Positions 9,077-17,905 are shown, counted from the stretch's first letter. The stretch: DNA of 64,000 nt from Sphingobium abikonense NBRC 16140 (GCF_001598335.1 NZ_BCYT01000006.1:1-64000); one strand, 5' to 3'. Notes: a model not told the origin generated them from the sequence alone. Translations and numbers: made by a program.

Positions 9077-10942
9077 TTAGTTGCCGATCGGCGTGGCGTC
9101 GGTGCGGCGCACGACAATGGTCGAGGAGCGCGGCTCCTTGCCGTCCACCGGCCAGTTTCCGGTCGGATGCTGGATGTTGATGAAGAAGTTGGTGAGGTCG
9201 GGCGTATAGGCGATGCCGGTAATTTCGCAGCCCTCCGGCCCGACCAGGAAGCGCTTGGATTCCTTGGACGTCTGGTCGATGTAGAACATAGCATTGTGGC
9301 CAAAGACATCCTCAATGCTGGTGTCGGGCTTGCCCGACGTGCCGGGGAAAGAATGGTCGGTCTGGACCCACAGGCGGCCCTTGGGGTCGATGCGGATGCC
9401 ATCGGGGCTGGAGAAGGTGTCGCCGTTGATGTCGCCTTCCAGCTTGTCGCCAAAGCCCGCCAGTTCCGGATCGCCCGCCAGCAGGAAGATTTCCCAGCTG
9501 AACGTGGTGGCGAGCGGTGAATTGCCCTCTTCCTTGAACTTGATGATGTGGCCGTGACGGTTCTTTGTGCGCGGATTGGCCGCATCGGTGGTCGCGCGGC
9601 TGCTGTTGTTGGTCAGCGTCACGAAGATGGCGCTGTTGTCGGGCGCGACCGTGATCCATTCCGGGCGGTCCATGACGGTGCCGCCAGCGACGCGCGCGGC
9701 CGAAATGGTGTTGATCAGCACCTGCGCCTGGTTGGTGAAATCCACCATCGTGGGTTCAGGCGGCGTGGTGAACTGGCTGACATTGCCCGGATCGGACGCG
9801 CCGGCGGTCAGGCCGTTCTGGCCCTGGACCAGCGCGCGCCATTCGCCGGTGCCATCGCCATTGAAGCGCGCGACATAAAGCGTGCCATGGTCGAGCATGT
9901 CGGTGTTTGCCGCGCGGTTGCTGCTGCTATAGGCGCGGTCGCACACGAATTTATAGATGCAGCCCGGCGTCCCGTCATGTCCCATGTAGAAGGCAACGCG
10001 GCTGTTGCTGTCGGCCATATAGGCGACATTTTCATGGTCGAACCGGCCGAGCGCGGTGCGCTTGGTGGGGGCGGCCAGTTCCTGATAGGGGTCGATTTCG
10101 ACCACCCAGCCGTAATTTTCCTCCGGCTGCGTGGGATCAAGATAATTGTCCGTCGTTTCCTCGCAGGTGAGGTAGGTGCCCCAAGGGGTGCGGCCCGATG
10201 AGCAATTGTTGAGCATGCCCTTGATGGTGGCCGAGAGCAGGCCGGACGCGGGGCCGCTGGCCTTGTAGCTGCTGTTGCCGGTATAGCGCTTGTTATATTT
10301 GGAATCGGCCTTCACCGACCAGCTGCCGTCCGACGCCTTGGCGACTTCGACCACGCCGATGCCGACGGCCGACAGGGCCAGCGCCTTTTGCGCGGCGGTC
10401 GCCGTATCGGCGTCGTAATCGCCGTCCATCAGGATGTTGAAATCGGGATATTCGAAATTGATCGCGAGCAGGCCGCCGCTGTTGGCATCAGTGCCCGACA
10501 GTTCGAAATATTCCATGCCGTCATGATTGCCGCCCGCCCATTTTTCGGCCTGATCGGGGGTGGGATAGGCGTCGGCATAGGCGGTGCCGGCTTCGATCGA
10601 ATCGCCGGCCTTCAGCAGCACCTGCACGGTGTAGCCGGTGGGCACGGTGACGGTGTCGTTCATATTGGCGGCGACCGACGCGAACGTAATGCCGTAGCTG
10701 GGGGTGGGGGTCGGCGTCGGGGTCGGCGTGGGGGTCGGGCTGCTGCTGTCGTCATCATCATCGTCGCAGGCCGCGAGCGCGCCGAGCATCGGCAGGATCG
10801 ACAGGCCCAACAGGCCGTTTTTCAGGACGGTGCGGCGCGCCGGATTGGCGGCGACGATGGCTTCCAGGCTATTGTCGCCCATATCGATGGTCGGCTGCGC
10901 GGCGCGTCCGCGCGCCCGCGCTTCGTCGGTCAGATGAGACAT
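9077..10942 (-). CDS. PhoX-family phosphatase (DUF839), predicted Tat lipoprotein
   Basis: 621 residues from ATG 10942 (MSHLTDEARARG). Residues 36-41 are RRTVLK, a twin-arginine signal. A hydrophobic stretch follows, ending LGALAAC with Cys59 as a lipobox cysteine. A run of six Asp and then a Pro-Thr repeat linker come next. The body has PhoX features: GRTPWGTYLTCEET, GRFDHENVAY, and FSSPDGIRIDPKGRLWVQTD near the C-terminus. PhoX enzymes are calcium and iron-dependent alkaline phosphatases releasing phosphate outside the cytoplasm. No obvious Pho box was recognised upstream. Confidence 0.88.
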   Translation of the reverse strand: MSHLTDEARARGRAAQPTIDMGDNSLEAIVAANPARRTVLKNGLLGLSILPMLGALAACDDDDDDSSSPTPTPTPTPTPTPSYGITFASVAANMNDTVTVPTGYTVQVLLKAGDSIEAGTAYADAYPTPDQAEKWAGGNHDGMEYFELSGTDANSGGLLAINFEYPDFNILMDGDYDADTATAAQKALALSAVGIGVVEVAKASDGSWSVKADSKYNKRYTGNSSYKASGPASGLLSATIKGMLNNCSSGRTPWGTYLTCEETTDNYLDPTQPEENYGWVVEIDPYQELAAPTKRTALGRFDHENVAYMADSNSRVAFYMGHDGTPGCIYKFVCDRAYSSSNRAANTDMLDHGTLYVARFNGDGTGEWRALVQGQNGLTAGASDPGNVSQFTTPPEPTMVDFTNQAQVLINTISAARVAGGTVMDRPEWITVAPDNSAIFVTLTNNSSRATTDAANPRTKNRHGHIIKFKEEGNSPLATTFSWEIFLLAGDPELAGFGDKLEGDINGDTFSSPDGIRIDPKGRLWVQTDHSFPGTSGKPDTSIEDVFGHNAMFYIDQTSKESKRFLVGPEGCEITGIAYTPDLTNFFINIQHPTGNWPVDGKEPRSSTIVVRRTDATPIGN

Positions 10943-11087
10943 GAAATCTACCCCTGTGGTGCAGGCTGTCGGCGAAAGGCCGCGCCATGGCGCCACGGGT
11001 TGGCAGAGCGGGATGACGGCAGGGCTTCTGAACGAAGTCGTTGAAATGAAAGCTGCGTGACGCCCCGGTGACAGGCCGCAGGCCGAC

Positions 11088-11450
11088 CTAGAGCAGCGCG
11101 TTCACCTGCTCGACGAAGCGCAGCACCGATATCGGCTTGGACACATAGGCGTTCGCGCCCGCGCCGCGGATACGCTCCTCATCACCATGCCCGGCATAGG
11201 CGGTGACGGCCATGATCGGCACATGCGACAGGCGCGCGTCGGCCTTCAGCGAGAGGATGAGGTCATAGCCGCTGACATGGGGCAGGTGAATGTCGGTAAT
11301 GACCAGGTCGGGCAGGAACGCGCCCGCTTCGCGCAGCACGTCGCGCCCGTCGCGCAGCGGCAGCACCTCATGCCCGTGCGCGCGCAGCAGATCGCAAAAA
11401 AGTTTGAGATTAAGTTCGTTGTCCTCGACAACGAGCACGCGCTTTGCCAC
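11088..11450 (-). CDS. divK: DivK-type single-domain response regulator
   Basis: 120 residues from GTG 11450, a bare receiver domain. Phospho-acceptor Asp53, Thr83 and Lys105 and the acidic pair at 10 are in place. The opening KRVLVVEDNELNLKLF and closing AYVSKPISVLRFVEQ closely follow Caulobacter DivK. DivK controls the PleC/DivJ-CtrA asymmetric-division pathway. It lies divergent to a DUF3572 gene, with about 60 bases between the starts. Confidence 0.9.
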   Translation of the reverse strand: MAKRVLVVEDNELNLKLFCDLLRAHGHEVLPLRDGRDVLREAGAFLPDLVITDIHLPHVSGYDLILSLKADARLSHVPIMAVTAYAGHGDEERIRGAGANAYVSKPISVLRFVEQVNALL

Positions 11451-11512
11451 CAGTCACTCGCAATTCACCTGTGAAGCGCGCCCCGCCCGCTTCCCCGCCA
11501 GAAGGCCCTATC

Positions 11513-11800
11513 ATGCGACCCGACAGCCCGAATCGCAAGCCGGATGACGCGCAGGACTCTGCCATGCTGGCGCTTTTGGCGCTGGGCTGGATATTGGCGG
11601 ATGGCGCGCGGGCGGATCGGTTGCTGGCGCTGACCGGCATGGACGCCAATACGCTGCGCGCAGGGATAGGCGACAAGCGCGTGCTGGCCGCCGTGCTAGG
11701 CTTCCTGGCCGATCATGAGCCTGATCTTGTCGCCTGCGCCCAGGCGATCGATGCCCGCCCGGCCGCATTGATCGCGGCGCAGGAGAGATTGACCCGATGA
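11513..11800 (+). CDS. DUF3572 family protein
   Basis: 95 residues from ATG 11513. The sequence AMLALLALGWILADGARADRLLALTGMD, spanning about residues 14-41, and the later DKRVLAAVLGFLADHE are characteristic of the alphaproteobacterial DUF3572 family. The function is unknown. It overlaps the HAD gene by four bases and lies divergent to divK. Confidence 0.82.
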   Translation: MRPDSPNRKPDDAQDSAMLALLALGWILADGARADRLLALTGMDANTLRAGIGDKRVLAAVLGFLADHEPDLVACAQAIDARPAALIAAQERLTR

Positions 11801-12450
11801 CCCGTCCCCTCATCATCACCGACTGCGACGAAGTGCTGCTGCACATGGTCGCGCCCTTCCGCCATTGGCTGGACGAGACGCATGACGTGCATTTCGACAT
11901 GCATGACCGCAGCTTTGCCGAGGCGCTGCGCCACAAGGATAGTGGCGAGCCGCTGGAGCGCGAACTGGTCTGGCAGCTGCTGGTCGGCTTTTTCGACACC
12001 GAAATGCACCGGCAGGCGCCGATAGCCGGGGCAGTGGAGGCGATGCAGCGCCTGTCGCGCATCGCCGATATCGAAGTGCTGACCAATATCGGCGAGCGCC
12101 ATCATCAGCAGCGGATCGCGCAATTGGCCGCTTTGGGTCTGCATTTTCCCGTCCACTGGAATCAGGGGGGCAAGGGCCGGCCGCTCGCTGCCATCGTCGC
12201 TGACCGCCAGCCCAGCGCCGCGCTGTTCATCGACGATCTGGCCGAACATCATCATTCGGTCGCGACGCACGCGCCCGGCGTGTGGCGGCTGCATATGGTG
12301 GGCGAGGCGGATATCGCCGCCGGCGTTCCCGCCGCGCCCTATGCCCATGCGCGGATCGACGACTGGGCGGCGGCCGAGGCCTGGATCATGCAGAGGCTGG
12401 CGCAGGGGCCGGCCCCCACCGATAGCGTTACAACAGGAGCCATGTCATGA
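11797..12450 (+). CDS. HAD-superfamily hydrolase
   Basis: 217 residues. Motif I is ITDCDEVLL (Asp9 and Asp11), motif II is EVLTNIG, and the C-terminal metal motif is ALFIDDLAEHH. This gives the catalytic set of a HAD phosphatase with a helical cap. The substrate cannot be read from sequence. ATGA overlap with the DUF3572 gene in front and with the RidA gene behind makes it part of one operon. Confidence 0.85.
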   Translation: MTRPLIITDCDEVLLHMVAPFRHWLDETHDVHFDMHDRSFAEALRHKDSGEPLERELVWQLLVGFFDTEMHRQAPIAGAVEAMQRLSRIADIEVLTNIGERHHQQRIAQLAALGLHFPVHWNQGGKGRPLAAIVADRQPSAALFIDDLAEHHHSVATHAPGVWRLHMVGEADIAAGVPAAPYAHARIDDWAAAEAWIMQRLAQGPAPTDSVTTGAMS

Positions 12451-12908
12451 GCATCGACGCCCGCCTTGCCGAACTCGGCATCACCTTGCCCCAGGCCGCA
12501 GCGCCGGTCGCCGCCTATGTCCCGGCCGTGGAGGCCAATGGCCTGCTGCACATCAGCGGCCAGATCGCGCTGGCGCCCGATGGCCTGATGACCGGACGGC
12601 TGGGCGAGGACCGCGACCTGGACTATGGCGTCGCCGCCGCACGGGTGTGCGGTCTCAACCTCATCGCGCAGATGAAGGCGGCACTGGGTTCGCTCGACCG
12701 GGTGGAACGGATCGTCAAGCTGGGCGCCTTCATCAGCAGCGCGCCCGATTTCACTGACCAGCCCAAGGTCGCCAATGGCGCTTCCGAATTGATGGTCGAT
12801 GTCTTCGGCGACGCGGGCAAACATGCGCGCAGCGCCGTAGGCGTGCCCGTCCTGCCGCTGGGCGCGGTCGTGGAAATCGACGCGATTGTCCTTGTCCGAC
12901 CGGCCTGA
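12447..12908 (+). CDS. RidA family (YjgF-like) protein
   Basis: 153 residues, the longer RidA subgroup (E. coli RidA is 128). ANGLLHISGQIALAPDG and VERIVKLGAFISSAPDF are the family core, and the C-terminal AVGVPVLPLGAVVEIDAI holds the usual strand. RidA members hydrolyse reactive enamine/imine intermediates from PLP enzymes. The short subgroup's catalytic Arg lies in the segment HARSAVGV. Both ends overlap neighbouring genes. Confidence 0.9.
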   Translation: MSIDARLAELGITLPQAAAPVAAYVPAVEANGLLHISGQIALAPDGLMTGRLGEDRDLDYGVAAARVCGLNLIAQMKAALGSLDRVERIVKLGAFISSAPDFTDQPKVANGASELMVDVFGDAGKHARSAVGVPVLPLGAVVEIDAIVLVRPA

Positions 12909-13614
12909 TACCAATTTCCTGACGGCTCGGCCCTTCGCCCATCGCGGGCTGCATGGCGGCGGCGCGAGTGAGAATGGCATCGCGGCGTTCCGGGCCGCCA
13001 TTGCCGCTGGCCATGGCATCGAATGCGATGTGCGGATGAGCCGGGACGGCGTCGCCTTTGTCTTTCATGACGGCGACCTGCATCGGATGACGGGGCAGCA
13101 GGGGGCGATCGCGGATCAGGATGCCGCGCAGCTGGATAGGGCGCGTTTGCCCGATGGCGGCGACGTTCCGCGCCTGTCGGACGTGCTGGCGCTGTGTCGC
13201 GACATGACGCCGCTGCTGGTTGAGATCAAGACCGACGGGCGGCCCGTCGCCGGGGTCGCGGGGGCCGTTGCGCGGGAATTGGACGCATGGCCGGACGCGC
13301 CGGTGGCGATCATGGCCTTCAACCCGCTGCTGCCGCGCTGGTTCGCGCATCATCGACCGCGACAGATCCGGGGGCTGGTGGTCAGTCAGCAGAATAAGGG
13401 GCCGATGCGGGGATGGGTCGAGCGCACCCTTGCACTTTGGCTGGGCAGACCCGACTTTCTGGCCTGTGACATTCGCGATCTACCTTCCCCCTTTGCCGAG
13501 CGGGCGCGCCGTCGAGGCATGCCCGTGCTGAGCTGGACGGTGCGCAGCCCGGCCGATCAGGCGCGCGCGGCGCGTCACGCCGATCAGATCATCCATGAGC
13601 TTGACCATGGATGA
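12886..13614 (+). CDS. Glycerophosphodiester phosphodiesterase family protein
   Basis: 242 residues from TTG 12886 inside the end of the RidA gene. FAHRGLHGG, ENGIAAFRAAI, GIECDVRMSRDG and FHDGDLHRMTG give the conserved His, Glu and Asp residues of the GDPD TIM barrel. No signal peptide is seen, so it should act in the cytoplasm on glycerophosphodiesters from lipid turnover. Its end overlaps the next start by 20 bases. Confidence 0.9.
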   Translation: MSLSDRPDTNFLTARPFAHRGLHGGGASENGIAAFRAAIAAGHGIECDVRMSRDGVAFVFHDGDLHRMTGQQGAIADQDAAQLDRARLPDGGDVPRLSDVLALCRDMTPLLVEIKTDGRPVAGVAGAVARELDAWPDAPVAIMAFNPLLPRWFAHHRPRQIRGLVVSQQNKGPMRGWVERTLALWLGRPDFLACDIRDLPSPFAERARRRGMPVLSWTVRSPADQARAARHADQIIHELDHG

Positions 13615-14740
13615 AGTGGTTGCGCGTGTCGCGAACGGTGTCGGCGAATTGCGGCAGGACCAATGGGACGCCTGCGCCGGGACGGACAATCCGTTTGTCA
13701 GCTGGCATTTCCTAAGCGCGCTGGAACGATCCGGCAGCGTCGGCGGCGCAAGCGGCTGGCAGCCCTTGCCACTGGTGATCGACGATGCCGATGGACAAAT
13801 CGCCGCTGCCGCGCCGCTTTACGCCAAGAGCCACAGCCAGGGCGAATATGTGTTCGATCATGGCTGGGCCGACGCCTGGGAGCGGGCAGGCGGCCGCTAT
13901 TACCCCAAGATCCAGATCGCAGCGCCCTTTTCGCCCGTGCCCGGCCCGCGCCTGCTGCTGCGCGAGGGAACGATGGCGCCGGCCCTCATTGCCGGGATCG
14001 AGACGCTGGTCGAGCGAAACGGCCTGTCTTCGGCCCACGCCACCTTCGTTGCGCCCGAGCAGGTGCCTCTGTTCGAGGCGGCGGGCTGGCTGATCCGGGA
14101 GGACAGCCAGTTTCACTGGACCAATCGCGGCTATTGCAGTTTCGACGATTTCCTGGCCGACCTGTCGAGCGAGAAGCGCAAGAATATCCGCAAGGAACGT
14201 CGCCGGGCGGTGGAAGGGCTGGATATCGTCCACCTGACCGGCGGCGAATTAAGCGAGGCACATTGGGATATATTCTGGCAATTTTACCAGGATACCGGCG
14301 CGCGCAAATGGGGGCGTCCCTATCTGACCCGGGATTTCTTCTCGATCCTGGGCGAGACGATGGCCGACAAGGTGCTGCTGATGCTGGCGCTGCGTGCTGG
14401 AAAGCCGATCGCCGGCGCGCTCAACCTGATCGGCGGCGATGCGCTATATGGGCGCTATTGGGGCTGCGTCGAAGACGTGCCCAATCTCCATTTCGAACTA
14501 TGCTATTATCAGGCGATCGACGTCGCCATTGCGCGCGGGCTGCGCAAGGTTGAGGCGGGGGCGCAGGGCGGGCACAAGCTCGCGCGCGGTTACGCGCCCG
14601 AGCCGACATGGTCGGCCCATTATATCCCCAATGCCGGCTTCCGGCGCGCGGTGGCGGGATTTCTGCAGGCCGAGCGGGAAGAGGTGCGGCGCGACCGGCA
14701 ATGGCTGGTGCAGCGGACACCGTTTCGAAAAGGAGATTAG
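13595..14740 (+). CDS. FemAB/GNAT-like protein (peptidogalycan biosynthesis, COG3146 type)
   Basis: 381 residues, starting MSLTMDEVV; ATG 13607 is an alternative. The sequence includes NPFVSWHFLSALERSGS, SYxxxF-like segments, SSEKRKNIRKERR and the C-terminal AGAQGGHKLARGYAPEPTWS, which are typical of this GNAT-fold family. Its precise acceptor is unknown. Its TAG stop (14738-14740) is flush with the left inverted repeat of the IS remnant. The C-terminal sequence still looks native rather than truncated. Confidence 0.83.
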   Translation: MSLTMDEVVARVANGVGELRQDQWDACAGTDNPFVSWHFLSALERSGSVGGASGWQPLPLVIDDADGQIAAAAPLYAKSHSQGEYVFDHGWADAWERAGGRYYPKIQIAAPFSPVPGPRLLLREGTMAPALIAGIETLVERNGLSSAHATFVAPEQVPLFEAAGWLIREDSQFHWTNRGYCSFDDFLADLSSEKRKNIRKERRRAVEGLDIVHLTGGELSEAHWDIFWQFYQDTGARKWGRPYLTRDFFSILGETMADKVLLMLALRAGKPIAGALNLIGGDALYGRYWGCVEDVPNLHFELCYYQAIDVAIARGLRKVEAGAQGGHKLARGYAPEPTWSAHYIPNAGFRRAVAGFLQAEREEVRRDRQWLVQRTPFRKGD

Positions 14741-15572
14741 GGTCAGGTCTTACCGATCGGAGCCAGAAGATCACGTTGGCAGCGAGGGCGATGACGAAGA
14801 AGAAAGCCGTGGGGCATCAATCATAGCGGGTTGCTATGCGGCGCGAGGCTTTGAGGCGGCCGAACATAATCTCGATCCGGTTTCGGCGTTTGTAGCGAAG
14901 CTTATCGTACTTGACGAGTTTCGCACGGATTTTCTGTCCGGGGATGCAGGTGCGATGCCCTTTCCCTGCAAGACGTCCCTGACCGGTGAGCGTCGTCGCC
15001 CCGGTCGGCGAGCAGGCACTGCGCCTTGGGCAATTCGTCCAGCAGAACAGCCGCGCCGATATAATCGCTGACCTGACCGTTGATCATTAAGAAGCTGAGT
15101 GATCGACCATTGGCATCGGGTACTACTTGCATTTTAATATTTAGGCCGCCCTTGGTGCGGCTGATCAGGGGGTCGAAATCCCCTTTTTTACCGCCAGGCT
15201 TGATGCCGTGCAGTGCGCCTTCAGATAGATCGCGTCGATCATGACGGTCTTGCGCTCGGCGCCTGCTGAGGGCAATCGGTTGATCATCCGGATGAAGACG
15301 CCCATCTGGCCCCAGCGCTTCCAGCGGTTGTAGAGTGTCACGTGTGGCCCATAATCGCTCGGCGCATCTCGCCCGCGCAACCCGTTGCGATTCGCGAAGA
15401 TGATCCCGCTCAACACCCGCCGATCACCCACCCAAGGCTTGCCGTGGCTCTTTGGAAAATAAGGCTCCAGCCGCGCCATTTGCTCGCCCGTCAGCCATTA
15501 CGGGTCACTCAAACCCAGTCGCCTCACAGAGCCTGAAACACAGCGCGCCTCTCATATCGATGGGTCCTGACG
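14741..15572 (-). mobile_element. Degenerate IS5-family insertion sequence
   Basis: The terminal inverted repeats are GTCAGGTCTTACCGAT at 14742-14757 and its imperfect complement at 15556-15571. They match at 12 or 13 of 16 positions. The transposase inside is on the minus strand and carries several lesions. No target duplication is visible. The right end joins directly to a MaoC fragment, so insertion was followed by, or coincided with, a deletion. Confidence 0.85.
14760..15512 (-). pseudogene. IS5-family transposase, inactivated
   Basis: Reads TTG-S-D-P-stop-WLTGEQMARLEP from 15512, so codon 5 is TAA (15498-15500) where relatives have Tyr. The frame then runs to a stop at 15165. Before that stop is the heptamer A-AAA-AAG (15189-15183), a canonical -1 slippery site that leads into DFDPLISRTKGG and VSDYIGAAVLLDELPKAQ. 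Single-base losses near 14983 and 14950 break that frame. A TGA at 14817-14819 replaces Arg in RYDxCPTAFFF. The catalytic segments are therefore split over three frames. Confidence 0.85.
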
Positions 15573-15800
15573 CTGGGCACAGCGGTCGCCGATCTCGGCT
15601 GGGATGAAATCCGGTTTCCCATGCCCCTTTTTCATGGCGACACGATCCACGTTGTGACCGAGGTGGTCGAACTGCGCGAATCGCGCTCGCGATCCGAAGC
15701 TAGGATCGTCACCTTCCTGCACCATGCCTTCAACCAGCATGGCGACCTTGTCGCTTCGTGCAAGCGGTCGGGCCTTCAGCGTCGCAGGCCCGCGGCATGA
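15570..15800 (+). pseudogene. MaoC-family acyl-CoA hydratase, 3' remnant
   Basis: In frame from the IS edge the plus strand reads TLGTAVADLGWDEIRFPMPL and then FHGDTIHVVTEVVELRES, the C-terminal half of a MaoC/mesaconyl-CoA-hydratase-like hot-dog protein. The N-terminal half is gone, replaced by the IS element. The TGA at 15798-15800 overlaps the ATG of the CitE-like lyase, the layout expected of an intact two-gene operon. The remnant has about 76 codons and no plausible start. Confidence 0.85.
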
Positions 15801-16687
15801 GCGCAGCAAGACCCCTGCGATCCTTGCTGTTCATTCCTGGGGACAGCGAAAAGAAATTGGCCAAGGTGGCCGATTGCGGTGCCGACGCGGTCATCCTCGA
15901 CCTGGAGGATGCGGTGAGCATGTCCAATAAAGACAAGGCCCGCGATCTCGTCCAGGCGTTTCTGCTGGCCACGCCGCGCGACGCGCGGACGAAGCAATAT
16001 TGGGTACGGGTGAACCCGTTCGACACCGGCCTGACGCTTGCCAATCTGGCGGCGGTCGCGCCGGGCGCGCCCGACGGGGTCATGCAGCCCAAGGTCGATG
16101 GACCAGATGATGTAAGGCGTCTGTTGCTTTATCTGGCGTTCAAGGCAGCGAGCGATCTTGCGGCAGGGTCGATCCACATTCTGCCCGTCGCCACCGAAAC
16201 CGCAGCTGCCCCTTTCGCCCTGGGTCACTATGCCGGTGCGGGTCTCCGCTGCCTCGCCGGCCTGACTTGGGCCGCCGAGGATCTGGCTGCGGCACTTGGG
16301 GCGAGCGCCAATATGGATGCCAGCGGTGAATGGGGCTTCACCTACAAGCTGGCCCGATCACTCTGCCTGATGGCGTCCCATGCGGCGGGCGTCCCGGCGA
16401 TCGAAACGGTCTATGTTGATTTCCGTGACGAAGCGGGCCTGCGCGCGTCCTGTCGGGTCGCGAGAAGCGAAGGGTTCAGCGGACGCATTGCGATTCATCC
16501 GGCGCAAGTGGCCCCCATCAATGAGGGCTTCACGCCCAGCGAAGCCGAGATCAACCACGCAAGGCGTGTGATGGACGCTTTCGCCGCCAGTCCGGGCACG
16601 GGCACCGTTCAATTAGACGACAAGACGCTCGACATCCCACACCAGAAGCAGGCCGTCCGCCTGTTGGCGCAAGCTGGGATAGCGTGA
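15797..16687 (+). CDS. CoA ester lyase, CitE/HpcH-HpaI family
   Basis: 296 residues from ATG 15797. RSLLFIPGDSEKKLAKVADC, VILDLEDAVS, VRVNPFDTG and the later MASHAAGVPAIETVYVDFRD are CitE-like TIM-barrel features, including metal-binding Glu and Asp. Relatives cleave malyl-, methylmalyl- or citramalyl-CoA. MaoC-CitE pairs act on C4/C5 CoA esters. Because the MaoC partner is truncated, the pathway may be broken. The insertion may also have removed the native promoter. Confidence 0.88.
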   Translation: MSAARPLRSLLFIPGDSEKKLAKVADCGADAVILDLEDAVSMSNKDKARDLVQAFLLATPRDARTKQYWVRVNPFDTGLTLANLAAVAPGAPDGVMQPKVDGPDDVRRLLLYLAFKAASDLAAGSIHILPVATETAAAPFALGHYAGAGLRCLAGLTWAAEDLAAALGASANMDASGEWGFTYKLARSLCLMASHAAGVPAIETVYVDFRDEAGLRASCRVARSEGFSGRIAIHPAQVAPINEGFTPSEAEINHARRVMDAFAASPGTGTVQLDDKTLDIPHQKQAVRLLAQAGIA

Positions 16688-16763
16688 AGGGGTTAACCTA
16701 CAGAACACATGCGCGAATTTGGGTGTAAACATGTGCCTATTGCTGAAAACAGCGATGCTGATC

Positions 16764-17459
16764 TTAAATCCGCCGGTAGCGGAAATACCAGACCTCGTGA
16801 CCCAGTCGCCGCGCCTTGGCTTCATAGCGGGTTTCGGGCCAGCCGCCGGGGCGGTTCTGGAAATCCTGAGGTTCGCTGGCCAGCCAGTCGAAATCGGGAT
16901 AGCCGTTCATCACCATCAGCGCCCAGCGCAGATAGACGGGATGATCGGTGCCGAAGCGGAATTCGCCGCCGGGCTTGAGCTTTTTCGCGATCATCGCGAC
17001 GGGGCCGGGGTTCATCATGCGCCGCTTGGCATGGCGCGCCTTGGGCCAGGGATCGGGGTGGAGCAGATAGACGAAGCTGAGCGCGCCGTCGGGAATGCGC
17101 GAGAGCACGTCGAGCGCGTCGCCCATATGCAGCCGGACATTGCCGAGCGCCTTGTCGCGGACGTGGCCGAGCGCCTGCACGACGCCGTTCAGGAAGGGTT
17201 CGCAGCCGATGAAGCCATGGTCGGGCAGCAGGTCGGCGCGCCAGGCCATATGTTCGCCGCCGCCAAAGCCGATTTCGAAATGGAGCGGGCGATCATAGCC
17301 GAACAGGTCGGCCGCCGTCACTGGTCCCTCCGCCGGGACAGCGATGGCGGGCAGCAGCGTGTCGACCAGTTCCTGCTGGCCCTTGCGTAGCTTTGGCCCC
17401 GATTGGCGGCCATAGAGGCGGTTGAGGGTGGTCGGGTCGCCAGATTTATGCGCTGTCAT
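16764..17459 (-). CDS. trmB: tRNA (guanine-N7-)-methyltransferase
   Basis: 231 residues from ATG 17459 (MTAHKSGDPTTLNRLYGRQ). The FEIGFGGGEHMA SAM-binding loop, the FVYLLHPDPWPKARHAKRRM catalytic region and FGTDHPVYLRWAL are diagnostic of TrmB, which makes m7G46 in tRNA. An open frame extends far upstream but without homology. The gene converges on the CitE-like gene. Confidence 0.95.
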   Translation of the reverse strand: MTAHKSGDPTTLNRLYGRQSGPKLRKGQQELVDTLLPAIAVPAEGPVTAADLFGYDRPLHFEIGFGGGEHMAWRADLLPDHGFIGCEPFLNGVVQALGHVRDKALGNVRLHMGDALDVLSRIPDGALSFVYLLHPDPWPKARHAKRRMMNPGPVAMIAKKLKPGGEFRFGTDHPVYLRWALMVMNGYPDFDWLASEPQDFQNRPGGWPETRYEAKARRLGHEVWYFRYRRI

Positions 17460-17509
17460 GGGGCGCGCGCTTAGCGGTGGGAGCGATCCGGGGCAAGCGG
17501 TGCGAGGCG

Positions 17510-17905
17510 CTAAAGGCCAAGCAGCGGCCACAGCACGATGAGCAGGCCGACGAGGCTGGCGAGAAAGATGATCGAGCGCGCCACGGGCACGCCAAAGCCA
17601 TAAAGCGGCAGATAGACGACCCGCGCGCCAAGCCAGATCCATCCCCCCAGCGCCGTCCATTCGCTGGTGCGCCCGGCCAGCACCACGCCCAGCAACGCAA
17701 CGATGGCGAGGGGCAGCGTTTCGCGATAATTGGCCTCCGCCCGGCACAGGCGACCGGCGACGGGATTGAGCGGCGGCAGGCTTTCGTCGCGCGCGCCCAT
17801 ATTCCATTTCGGCCCATATTGCTTCGTCTTGGCATGGCCGGCGGCGAAGATGTGGACGAGGAGCAGGACCATGCCCCAGGCGAGGATCGTGATTTCGACG
17901 GGCAT
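17510..17905 (-). CDS. MAPEG family membrane protein
   Basis: 131 residues with four predicted membrane helices. RAEANYRETLPLAIVALLG is the MAPEG signature, matching the glutathione-binding ERxxxN region of that family, and VYLPLYGFGVPVARSIIF lies in the last third. MAPEG proteins are glutathione transferases or peroxidases of membranes, but many bacterial ones are untested. It lies 50 bases upstream of trmB in the same orientation. Confidence 0.88.
   Translation of the reverse strand: MPVEITILAWGMVLLLVHIFAAGHAKTKQYGPKWNMGARDESLPPLNPVAGRLCRAEANYRETLPLAIVALLGVVLAGRTSEWTALGGWIWLGARVVYLPLYGFGVPVARSIIFLASLVGLLIVLWPLLGL

Noticed and set aside
10690-10745. Short tandem repeat that might be a CRISPR or a regulatory repeat
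   Set aside because: It is a GGGGTC/GGCGTC-type repeat encoding the Pro-Thr linker of the PhoX-like lipoprotein, in frame; there are no spacers.
15165-15479. Separate intact small transposase gene
   Set aside because: It is only the first part of the IS5 transposase; it depends on a -1 shift to continue and its true start carries a TAA at codon 5.
16719-17390. Plus-strand open frame of 223 codons opposite trmB
   Set aside because: No motif; the minus strand matches TrmB throughout.
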